64,000 nucleotides of DNA, taken from Streptomyces sp. NBC_00102. GTDB lineage: Bacteria > Actinomycetota > Actinomycetes > Streptomycetales > Streptomycetaceae. The stretch spans positions 4,545,501 to 4,609,500 of the forward strand of contig NZ_JAPEMC010000001.1 of NCBI RefSeq assembly GCF_026343115.1, in the 5' to 3' direction. Below are positions 16,887-23,593 of this stretch, piece by piece. Each line of letters opens with the position of its first letter. The first letter of the stretch is position 1. The translations under genes were made by a program, and so were the position numbers. The notes beneath the pieces are model-generated. The model was not told where the DNA came from. It made no database searches and saw only the letters and a list, made by a program, of their open reading frames with translations.

Positions 16887-16989
16887 TCTGTCCCATGGGG
16901 TGCCCCAGTTCGACCGCCGGGAGGCACTTCCTGTGCGTGAGCGGCCCCGGACGCTGCGCAGTTGTGGCGGTTACGACCCCACGAGGCCT

Positions 16990-17005
16990 GTGACAGCTCT
17001 GTGAC
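16990..17005 (+). promoter_or_regulatory. AfsQ1-type binding site
   Basis: GTGAC-N6-GTGAC, an exact match to the GTnAC-n6-GTnAC direct repeat described for AfsQ1 of S. coelicolor; the 11-bp period fits one helical turn as expected for OmpR-family proteins. A further GTTAC lies at 16970-16974. The site is 85 bp before the sigQ-like gene and 104 bp before afsQ1, so phospho-AfsQ1 could control both. Confidence 0.75.
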
Positions 17006-17089
17006 AGTCGGCGGACAACGGCGTGAAACTGCCCGGCCAGACTCAAGGGCACACGGTTCGAACGGACTCCACCGACGGGGAGGCGCACG

Positions 17090-17878
17090 ATGAACGCACT
17101 GCAACTGCAACGCACCGGCTCAAGCGCGGTTGTCACGCGTCTCCACGACATCGGACGGGGTCCGGAGAAGTCCGGTGCGGTGAACGCACGGGGGTGCGTT
17201 CGCGGCACCGGGCGTCAGCATCCGGCCACGACGGCGGCTGCCGATGTCACGGGGGACGAACCGGGCACGTACGGGGGAACGTACGGGGGACACGGGGGAA
17301 GCGCGTACGGGGAGGGCATCACGGGGGAGCGGACGCCCCGGACGGAGACCGAGGACGCCGAAGCGGCGTTCACGGCCTACGTCCAGGAGCGCCGCGCCTC
17401 CCTGTACGCGACCGCCTACCACCTGACCGGCGACCGGTTCGAGGCCGAGGACCTGCTGCAGAGCGCCCTCTTCTCGACCTACCGGGCGTGGGACAGGATC
17501 AGCGACAAGGCGGCCGTCGGCGGCTACCTGCGCCGCACGATGACCAACCTGCACATCAGCGCCTGGCGCCGGCGCAAGCTCAACGAGTACCCGACCGAGG
17601 AACTGCCGGAGACGGTCGGCGACTCGGACGCGATGCGCGGCACGGAACTGCGCGCGGTGCTCTGGCAGGCGCTCGCCAGGCTGCCCGAACTCCAGCGCAC
17701 CATGCTGGTCCTGCGCTACTACGAGGGGCGCACCGACCCGGAGATCGCGGCCATACTCGACATCAGTGTCGGCACGGTGAAGTCCAGCATCTGGCGGTCG
17801 CTCCGCCGGCTGCGCGAGGACGAGGTCCTCAGCTTCGGACGTGACGAGAAGGAGTCCTTCGGCGAGCTGGTGGCCTGA
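17090..17878 (+). CDS. sigQ: SigQ-like ECF sigma factor (SigE family)
   Basis: ECF sigma factor of 262 aa. Region 2 begins near residue 95 (AFTAYVQERRASLYATAYHLTGDRFEAEDLLQSALFSTY) and region 4 near 185 (LARLPELQRTMLVLRYYEGRTDPEIAAIL, recognition helix ISVGTVKSSIWRSLRRLR). The first 90 residues are unusual: Gly-rich, partly encoded by repeated GGGGGA stretches. The true start could therefore be internal, but ATG 17090 has a perfect GGGGAGG at 6 nt. In S. coelicolor the homologue is transcribed divergently from afsQ1 under its control and antagonises the AfsQ output. Confidence 0.88.
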   Translation: MNALQLQRTGSSAVVTRLHDIGRGPEKSGAVNARGCVRGTGRQHPATTAAADVTGDEPGTYGGTYGGHGGSAYGEGITGERTPRTETEDAEAAFTAYVQERRASLYATAYHLTGDRFEAEDLLQSALFSTYRAWDRISDKAAVGGYLRRTMTNLHISAWRRRKLNEYPTEELPETVGDSDAMRGTELRAVLWQALARLPELQRTMLVLRYYEGRTDPEIAAILDISVGTVKSSIWRSLRRLREDEVLSFGRDEKESFGELVA

Positions 17879-17909
17879 GGGCAGGGGGAAACGGGGGAAC
17901 GACGGGGCC

Positions 17910-17997
17910 CGCCGCTCCGGGGGGAAACGGCGGGCAACGGGGTACGGGGGGAACGGGGGAAATACGGAGCTCGCCGCTCCGGGGGGAAGCGGCGGGC
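17910..17997 (+). repeat. Two direct copies of a 26-nt GC-rich element
   Basis: Copies at 17910-17935 and 17972-17997 differ at one position. Each begins CGCCGCTCCGGGGGGAA and folds into a short hairpin. They lie in the 203-bp gap after sigQ, which is otherwise made of GGGGGAAC-type runs. Confidence 0.8.
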
Positions 17998-18010
17998 GAC
18001 GGGGGAACGG

Positions 18011-18046
18011 CGGGGTCGTACGGGCCGGGGGGCCTGTACGACCCCG
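18011..18046. terminator. Terminator between sigQ and uridine kinase
   Basis: A 16-bp stem with one G-T pair around a GGGG loop (arms 18011-18026 and 18031-18046). It lies between the convergent sigQ-like and uridine kinase genes and can serve both. Confidence 0.8.
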
Positions 18047-18081
18047 TTCGTCGTTCCCGCCGGTCCGCCGCCGAGGACTCC

Positions 18082-18723
18082 CTACGCCGCGCCGCTTCCC
18101 GCCGGAGTGCGGCGGCAACGGCCCGCCGCCGCGGCGGCCAGGCGGCCGAGCGCCTCCTCCTTGCCGCACGGGTGGGCGCCGAGTGCCGCCTGACGGGCCA
18201 CGATCCGGCGCTCCGCCCGCATCAGCCGCCAGCCGCGCCGCAGCAGGAACGGCACCGACTTGCGGCCCTCGCGCAGATCCCGCAGCAGCCGCCTGCGGAA
18301 CGTCGTCGAAGGGCGCCCGCGCAGACAGATCGCGTCCGCGAGCAGCCCCAGCTCCTGGCAGCGCCCGACGATGTCCGCGGCGAAGATGCCCTCGGCCACG
18401 AAGAGCGGCGAGCGCTCGATGTGCAGCACCTCGGCCCCCGTACGGGAGCTGGTGGCGAGGTCATACACCGGTACCCGCGTGCGGCCGGTGCGGCAGAGGT
18501 CCGCGACGGCGGCGACCGCCGCCTCCGTGTCCCAGGACGCCGGGGAGTCCCAGTCGATGTCCGTGCTGCCGGTGACCAAGGGCAGGGTCGGGTCGTTGCC
18601 CTCCTTGTAGAAGTCGTCCAGCCGCAGCACCGGGAGACCGGTGAGGGCGGCGAGGGAGGACTTACCGGAGCCGGAGGGTCCTGTCAGCAGGACGACGCGC
18701 GTCGGGATCGGTTGGGAACTCAC
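18082..18723 (-). CDS. Uridine kinase-like P-loop kinase
   Basis: Cytosolic kinase of 213 aa, probably phosphorylating uridine/cytidine with ATP to UMP/CMP. The P-loop GPSGSGKSSL is at residues 15-24, followed by LRLDDFYKEG with the catalytic aspartate, DIDWDSPASWD, PVYDLATSSRTG and VAEGIFAAD. The C terminus is an Arg/Ala-rich tail without obvious fold. The start is GTG 18723. It offers the anabolic alternative to the phosphorolytic enzymes in the window, but no copy of the CTACGCGCGTAG operator precedes it. Confidence 0.87.
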   Translation of the reverse strand: MSSQPIPTRVVLLTGPSGSGKSSLAALTGLPVLRLDDFYKEGNDPTLPLVTGSTDIDWDSPASWDTEAAVAAVADLCRTGRTRVPVYDLATSSRTGAEVLHIERSPLFVAEGIFAADIVGRCQELGLLADAICLRGRPSTTFRRRLLRDLREGRKSVPFLLRRGWRLMRAERRIVARQAALGAHPCGKEEALGRLAAAAAGRCRRTPAGSGAA

Positions 18724-18850
18724 AGAACAAAAGTGTGAGGCATGACCCGGGCAGGGGACCCCCGGGAGGTCCTGTTGGTATCGAGCATCACATCTCCACT
18801 ACTCTGCGCGCACGTACGACTACCGAGACGAAGTCGATCAGGTGGGAAAA

Positions 18851-19267
18851 ATGGCACGTCATGCACGATCCAAGCCCTCGCGGCACGTCCTGCTGCGCGC
18901 CGGGCTGACCGTCGGCGCACTGGGCGCCGCCCTCGGCGCGGGCACCGCGTCCGCGCAGGCGGCCGCGCCCCCGGCCGTGACCGAGGCCGGTGACAGCGCC
19001 GAGGCGGCCGTGTCGGCGGTGACCGACGCCGCGCTGCCCGCGCTGACCGGCGCGCTGTCGAACAGCCTCGCCCCCGTCACCGCGCTCCAGCTCGACCCGC
19101 TCGCCAAGACCGGGACGGACCCGCTGGACAATGCCGTCGGCACGCAGGTCGCCGACTTCAAGCCGGTCTCCACCGCCCTGGTCACCGACCACCTCACGGA
19201 CGGCGGCGCGCTCCGCGACCTGCCCCTGATCGGTCCGGTCACGGGGCTGATCACCGGCGCGCACTGA
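18851..19267 (+). CDS. Small secreted protein, Cys-free and Ala/Thr/Leu-rich
   Basis: Predicted exported protein of 138 aa. A long basic N region (MARHARSKPSRHVLLRAG) and hydrophobic core lead to cleavage near ASA-QAA. The mature part is rich in Ala, Thr, Leu and Val, has one phenylalanine and no cysteine, and ends LPLIGPVTGLITGAH. I recognise no domain. It resembles the protein at 12552-12851 in composition and design. ATG 18851 is preceded by AGGTGGG; a GTG at 18842 overlaps that site and is less likely. Confidence 0.72.
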   Translation: MARHARSKPSRHVLLRAGLTVGALGAALGAGTASAQAAAPPAVTEAGDSAEAAVSAVTDAALPALTGALSNSLAPVTALQLDPLAKTGTDPLDNAVGTQVADFKPVSTALVTDHLTDGGALRDLPLIGPVTGLITGAH

Positions 19268-19300
19268 CCACGTACGCGCGACGGCGGGCCGTGGCACACC

Positions 19301-19344
19301 GGCGGGGGCCGGTCCTCGCGCATCCGTGAGGACCGGCCCCCGCC
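19301..19344. terminator. Bidirectional terminator, 17-bp stem
   Basis: Perfect 17-bp inverted repeat (arms 19301-19317 and 19328-19344, 10-nt loop) between the convergent secreted-protein gene and the deoC operon. Confidence 0.85.
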
Positions 19345-19360
19345 GTGCGGACCCCGTACG

Positions 19361-19423
19361 TGCGCCTGTGCGTGTGCCCGTGGGTGCGTGTGCGTGTGGG
19401 TGCCTGTGCGTGTGGGGCGGCGT
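19361..19423 (+). repeat. GTGCGT-rich low-complexity tract
   Basis: About 60 bp made of irregular GTG(C/G)GTGTG and TGCCTGTGCG units, directly abutting the stop codon of the short aldehyde dehydrogenase gene. It may be prone to slippage; no function is evident. Confidence 0.7.
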
Positions 19424-20355
19424 CAGTAGGACGACCCGGAGACGCCCAGCGCCCCCGTGGGGTGCCAGACCGTCTTGGTCTCCAGGAACGCCGTCAGACG
19501 GTGCGTACCCGGGTCGGCGGTCCAGTCGGGCTCCGCGTTGCCGTCCACAGGCTGTGGACGCAGGACGCGCTTCAGGTTGTCGGCGGCCGCGATCTCCAGC
19601 TCCTTCGCCAGCGCCGCGTCCGCGCCGGTGAGGTCGATGGCGTTGACGTCCTGGTGGGCGGCGAGCGGGGCCGCCAGCTCGGCGGTGGCACCGGAGAGCA
19701 GGTTCACCACGCCGCCCGGTACGTCCGAGGTGGCCAGCACCTCGCCCAGCGAGAGCGCGGGCAGCGGGGCGTCGGCGGAGGCGACCACCACGGCCGTGTT
19801 GCCCGTCGCGATCACCGGGGCGAGCACCGAGACCAGCCCGAGGAACGACGAGCGCTGCGGCGCCAGCACCGCGACCACACCGGTCGGCTCCGGCGTCGAC
19901 AGGTTGAAGAAGGGGCCCGCGACCGGGTTGGCCCCGCCCACGACCTGGCCGATCTTGTCGGTCCAGCCCGCGTACCAGACCCAGCGGTCCACCGCCGCGT
20001 CCACCGCGGCCGCGGCCTTGGACTTCGACAGCCCCTCGGCGTCCGCCACTTCGCGGACGAACTGCTCCCGGCGGCCCTCCAGTATCTCGGCGACGCGGTA
20101 GAGGACCTGGCCGCGGTTGTACGCGGTCGCGCCGGACCAGCCGCCGAAGGCCTTGCGGGCCGCGACGACCGCGTCCCGCGCGTCCTTGCGGGACGACTGG
20201 GGGGCGTTCGCCAGCCACGTGCCCTTGGAGTCGGTCACCTCGTACACCCGGCCGCTCTCGGAACGGGGGAACTTGCCCCCGACGTACAGCTTGTAGGTCT
20301 TGAAGACGCTCAGGCGCCGCGGTGCGGAGCCGTTGGTCGATCCGTGCTCAGACAT
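19423..20355 (-). CDS. Truncated aldehyde dehydrogenase-fold protein without catalytic domain
   Basis: Protein of 310 aa aligned to the aldehyde dehydrogenase family, whose members have about 480-500. The N-terminal NAD-binding part is recognisable (YKLYVGGKFPRSESGRVYEV; ARKAFGGWSGATAYNRGQVLYRVAEIL; PTGVVAVLAPQRSSFLGLVSVLAPVIATGNTAVV; GGVVNLLSG). The catalytic cysteine domain is missing, and the sequence jumps to a typical family C terminus (ETKTVWHPTGALGVSGSSY). The fold equivalent of the general-base region reads AIDLTGAD, without the ELGG glutamate. It overlaps the complete dehydrogenase gene by 8 bp, so the two products are made together and may associate, as the two halves of ALDH16 proteins do. 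Confidence 0.82.
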   Translation of the reverse strand: MSEHGSTNGSAPRRLSVFKTYKLYVGGKFPRSESGRVYEVTDSKGTWLANAPQSSRKDARDAVVAARKAFGGWSGATAYNRGQVLYRVAEILEGRREQFVREVADAEGLSKSKAAAAVDAAVDRWVWYAGWTDKIGQVVGGANPVAGPFFNLSTPEPTGVVAVLAPQRSSFLGLVSVLAPVIATGNTAVVVASADAPLPALSLGEVLATSDVPGGVVNLLSGATAELAAPLAAHQDVNAIDLTGADAALAKELEIAAADNLKRVLRPQPVDGNAEPDWTADPGTHRLTAFLETKTVWHPTGALGVSGSSY

Positions 20356-21784
20356 CGAGGTACGCCTCCAGGCCGTGGCGGCCGCCCTCGCGGCCGTAGC
20401 CCGACTCCTTGTACCCGCCGAACGGCGAGGTGGGGTCGAACTTGTTGAACGTGTTGGCCCAGACGACGCCCGCCCGGAGCTTGTTCGCCACCGCGAGGAT
20501 GCGGGAGCCCTTCTCCGTCCAGATGCCCGCCGACAGGCCGTACTGGGTGTTGTTGGCCTTCGCGACGGCCTCGTCGGGGGTGCGGAAGGTCAGCACGGAG
20601 AGCACCGGGCCGAAGATCTCGTCCCGGGCGACCGTGTGGGCCTGGGTGACACCGGTGAAGAGCGTCGGGGCGAACCAGTAGCCCGAGGAGGGCAGTTCGC
20701 ACGGGGCGGTCCAGCGCTCGGCGCCCTCCGCCTCGCCCGTGTCGGCCAGCGCGGTGATCCGGGAGAGCTGCTCCGCGGAGTTGATCGCGCCGATGTCGGT
20801 GTTCTTGTCCAGGGGGTCGCCGAGGCGCAGCGTGGACAGCCGCCGCTTCAGCGCGTCCAGCACCTCGTCGTGCACCGACTCCTGCACCAGGAGGCGGGAG
20901 CCCGCGCAGCAGACCTGGCCCTGGTTGAAGAAGATGCCGGTGACGATCCCCTCGACCGCCTGGTCGACCGGGGCGTCGTCGAAGACGATGTTGGCGCCCT
21001 TGCCGCCCAGTTCCAGGGTGACCTTCTTGTCCGTCCCCGCGACCTGCCGGGCGATGGCCTTGCCCACGGCGGTCGAACCGGTGAAGGCGACCTTGTTCAC
21101 GTCCGGGTGCGCGACCAGGGCCGCGCCCGCGTCGCCGTACCCCGTGAGGATGTTGACGACGCCCTTCGGCAGACCCGCCTGGCGGCAGATGTCCGCGAAG
21201 AACAGGGCGGAGAGCGGGGTCGTCTCGGCGGGCTTGAGGACCACCGTGTTGCCCGCGGCGAGGGCCGGGGCGATCTTCCACGCCAGCATCAGCAGCGGGA
21301 AGTTCCACGGGATGACCTGGCCGGCCACGCCCAGCGGACGCGGGTTCGCGCCGAAACCGGCGTGGTCGAGCTTGTCGGCCCAGCCCGCGTAGTAGAAGAA
21401 GTGCGCCGCGACGAGCGGGAGGTCCGCGTCGCGGGTCTCCCGGATCGGCTTGCCGTTGTCCAGCGTCTCCAGGACCGCCAGCTCACGGCTGCGCTCCTGG
21501 ACGATCCGGGCGATCCGGAAGAGGTACTTGGCGCGCTCGGAGCCCGGCAGCGCCGACCACTTCTCGAACGCCTTCCTGGCCGCCCGGACCGCGCGGTCCA
21601 CGTCCGCCTCGCCCGCGCGGGCGACCTCGGAGAGGACCTCCTCGCTGCTCGGCGAGACGGTCTTGAACACCTTGCCGTCGGCGGCCTCGGTGAACTCGCC
21701 GTCGATGAACAGGCCGTACGAGGGCGCGATGTCGACGACCGACCGCGACTCGGGGGCGGGCGCGTACTCGAATGCAGATGCCAT
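20348..21784 (-). CDS. NAD(P)-dependent aldehyde dehydrogenase
   Basis: Complete cytosolic aldehyde dehydrogenase of 478 aa. It has IPWNFPLLMLAWKIAPALAAGNTVVLKPAE for cofactor binding, general base in TLELGGKGANIVF, nucleophile in FFNQGQVCCAGSRLLVQ, and EIFGPVLSVLTF plus FGGYKESGYGREGG near the C terminus. Encoded 5 bp after deoC, so its natural substrate is plausibly the acetaldehyde released by DeoC, giving acetate. Start ATG 21784. It is followed, with an 8-bp overlap, by a catalytically truncated paralogue. Confidence 0.93.
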   Translation of the reverse strand: MASAFEYAPAPESRSVVDIAPSYGLFIDGEFTEAADGKVFKTVSPSSEEVLSEVARAGEADVDRAVRAARKAFEKWSALPGSERAKYLFRIARIVQERSRELAVLETLDNGKPIRETRDADLPLVAAHFFYYAGWADKLDHAGFGANPRPLGVAGQVIPWNFPLLMLAWKIAPALAAGNTVVLKPAETTPLSALFFADICRQAGLPKGVVNILTGYGDAGAALVAHPDVNKVAFTGSTAVGKAIARQVAGTDKKVTLELGGKGANIVFDDAPVDQAVEGIVTGIFFNQGQVCCAGSRLLVQESVHDEVLDALKRRLSTLRLGDPLDKNTDIGAINSAEQLSRITALADTGEAEGAERWTAPCELPSSGYWFAPTLFTGVTQAHTVARDEIFGPVLSVLTFRTPDEAVAKANNTQYGLSAGIWTEKGSRILAVANKLRAGVVWANTFNKFDPTSPFGGYKESGYGREGGRHGLEAYLDV

Positions 21785-21789
21785 GGGGA

Positions 21790-22743
21790 TCAGTCCACCG
21801 TCACGTAATCGGGGCCGGAGTAACGGCCTGTGCTGAGCTTCTGGCGCTGCATCAGCAGGTCGTTCAGCAGGCCGGAGGCGCCGAACCGGAACCAGTGGTT
21901 GTCCAGCCAGTCCTCGCCCGCGGTCTCGTTGACCAGGACCAGGAACTTGACCGCGTCCTTGGTCGTACGGATGCCGCCCGCGGGCTTCACCCCGACCTGG
22001 ACACCGGTCTGGAGACGGAAGTCGCGGACGGCCTCCAGCATCAGCAGGGTGTTCGCGGGGGTGGCGTTGGTCGCGACCTTGCCGGTCGACGTCTTGATGA
22101 AGTCGGCACCGGCCAGCATCCCGAGCCAGGAGGCGCGGCGGATGTTGTCGTACGTGGAGAGCTCGCCGGTCTCGAAGATGACCTTGAGACGGGCGGTGCC
22201 GCACTCGGCCTTCACGGCCGTGATCTCCTCGTACACCTTGAGGTAGTGGCCGGCCAGGAACGCGCCCCGGTCGATCACCATGTCGATCTCGTCGGCCCCG
22301 GCCGCCACCGCGTCGCGGACGTCCGCGAGTTTGACGGGGAGCGCCGCGCGGCCGGCCGGGAAGGCCGTCGCCACGGACGCCACCTTCACGTCGGAGCCGG
22401 CCAGCGCGGCGACGGCGGTCGCCGCCATGTCGGGGTAGACGCAGACCGCGGCGGTACGCGGGGTCGTCCGGTCGGTCGGGTCGGGATGCAGGGCCTTGGC
22501 GCACAGCGCCCGGACCTTGCCCGGGGTGTCCGCGCCTTCCAGCGTCGTCAGGTCGATCATCGAGATGGCGAGATCGATGGCGTACGCCTTGGCCGTCGTC
22601 TTGATCGACCGGGTGCCGAGCGAGGCGGCGCGCGCTTCCAGGCCGACGGCGTCGACGCCGGGCAGCCCGTGCAGGAAGCGGCGCAACGCACCGTCGGACG
22701 CGGTCGCGCCGGAGAATGCGGGTGCAGTGGTGGGCATGGTCAC
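21790..22743 (-). CDS. deoC: Deoxyribose-phosphate aldolase
   Basis: Cytosolic class I aldolase of 317 aa splitting 2-deoxyribose 5-phosphate into acetaldehyde and glyceraldehyde 3-phosphate. The Schiff-base lysine lies in LKVIFETGELSTY and the second conserved lysine in VGVKPAGGIRTTKDAV; GADFIKTSTGKVA is the phosphate/active-site segment. It is longer at the N terminus (about 50 residues) than E. coli-type enzymes, typical of the larger actinobacterial form. GTG 22743 is 6 nt after a TATGCT hexamer (leaderless); ATG 22737 is the alternative. First gene of a deoC-ALDH-ALDH' operon under the shared palindrome. Confidence 0.94.
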   Translation of the reverse strand: MTMPTTAPAFSGATASDGALRRFLHGLPGVDAVGLEARAASLGTRSIKTTAKAYAIDLAISMIDLTTLEGADTPGKVRALCAKALHPDPTDRTTPRTAAVCVYPDMAATAVAALAGSDVKVASVATAFPAGRAALPVKLADVRDAVAAGADEIDMVIDRGAFLAGHYLKVYEEITAVKAECGTARLKVIFETGELSTYDNIRRASWLGMLAGADFIKTSTGKVATNATPANTLLMLEAVRDFRLQTGVQVGVKPAGGIRTTKDAVKFLVLVNETAGEDWLDNHWFRFGASGLLNDLLMQRQKLSTGRYSGPDYVTVD

Positions 22744-22749
22744 CAGAGG

Positions 22750-22768
22750 AGCATATCTACGCGCGTAG
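22750..22768 (-). promoter_or_regulatory. Salvage-regulon operator and leaderless promoter of deoC
   Basis: Perfect CTACGCGCGTAG at 22757-22768. On the minus strand the -10 hexamer TATGCT (22755-22750) starts 1 bp after it and ends 6 nt before the GTG. The operator therefore fills the spacer just upstream of the -10. Confidence 0.72.
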
Positions 22769-22880
22769 CAGCCTGTACAGGGGGGTGCGGCCCGTCACAC
22801 ACTCCGCGCGGGAGCCCCGTGCGCCGGGGTGGCACCCGGCCGCTCCGCATCCCGCCCCCGGCGTCAGGCACAATCGGGCC

Positions 22881-23525
22881 ATGACGAGCTCCACGCCTTC
22901 CGACGAACCCACCTACGCCGACCGGACCTACCGGTCCGGTGCCTCCATGGTGGCCGGCGTACTCCTGCTCCTGCTGATCGCCTGGTTGGTGATCGACGCG
23001 CTCTTCACCGGCGCCGGGCGCGCCCCGTGGCAGGCGCTCGCCGCGGGGGTGTTCCTGGTCCCGCTGGTCGTCGCCCTCACCCTGCGGCCGGCCGTGATGG
23101 CCGGAGCGCGCCGCGTCCTGGTCCGCAACCCGTTCCGCACGATCCGGCTGCCGTGGTCGGAGGTGGAGGGTCTCCGCGCCGCGTACTCGACCGAGCTGTC
23201 CACCACGGGCGGCGCGAAGTACCAGGTGTGGGCGCTGCCCGTATCGCTGCGCGACCGGAAGCGGGCGCTGCGCCAGACGTCGGCCGCGCTGCGCGAGGGC
23301 CAGGGCGCCCAGGGCCACGTGCGTCCCGCGGCGGCGGACCAGGCGGTCTCGGAGCTGAGGCAGCTCGCCCAGGACGACGCCGAGCTGAGGGCGGCCGCCG
23401 AGGCACAGGGCGTGCCGGTGCCCGGCGCCCAGGAGGTGACCTCCTCGGTGCGCTGGGCCTGGGAGATCATCGTTCCCGCCGTCGTGGGCGCGATCGCCCT
23501 GGTGGTGCTGTTCGCCACCGCCTGA
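22881..23525 (+). CDS. PH-domain membrane protein
   Basis: Membrane protein of 214 aa. Two hydrophobic segments near residues 24-70 are followed by a bacterial PH-like domain (VRNPFRTIRLPWSEVEGLRAAYSTELSTTGGAKYQVWALPVSLRDRKRALR), then an Ala/Gln-rich helix and a final membrane segment (WEIIVPAVVGAIALVVLFATA). Proteins of this DUF/PH type are widespread in actinomycetes with no firm role. ATG 22881 follows CACAAT by 6 nt, a leaderless-like arrangement. Divergent from deoC. Confidence 0.8.
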   Translation: MTSSTPSDEPTYADRTYRSGASMVAGVLLLLLIAWLVIDALFTGAGRAPWQALAAGVFLVPLVVALTLRPAVMAGARRVLVRNPFRTIRLPWSEVEGLRAAYSTELSTTGGAKYQVWALPVSLRDRKRALRQTSAALREGQGAQGHVRPAAADQAVSELRQLAQDDAELRAAAEAQGVPVPGAQEVTSSVRWAWEIIVPAVVGAIALVVLFATA

Positions 23526-23533
23526 CGATCGGC

Positions 23534-23591
23534 CGCGTACGCGAGCGGGCCGGTACCTCCCCGGGGAGGTACCGGCCCGCTCGCGTACGCG
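23534..23591. terminator. 58-bp perfect palindrome, bidirectional terminator
   Basis: Two 29-bp arms (23534-23562 and 23563-23591) with no unpaired loop in the DNA, between the convergent PH-domain and phosphomutase genes and 2 bp from the latter's stop. On RNA it makes a very stable hairpin with a small terminal loop; on DNA it could extrude as a cruciform. Confidence 0.85.
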
Positions 23592-23593
23592 TG

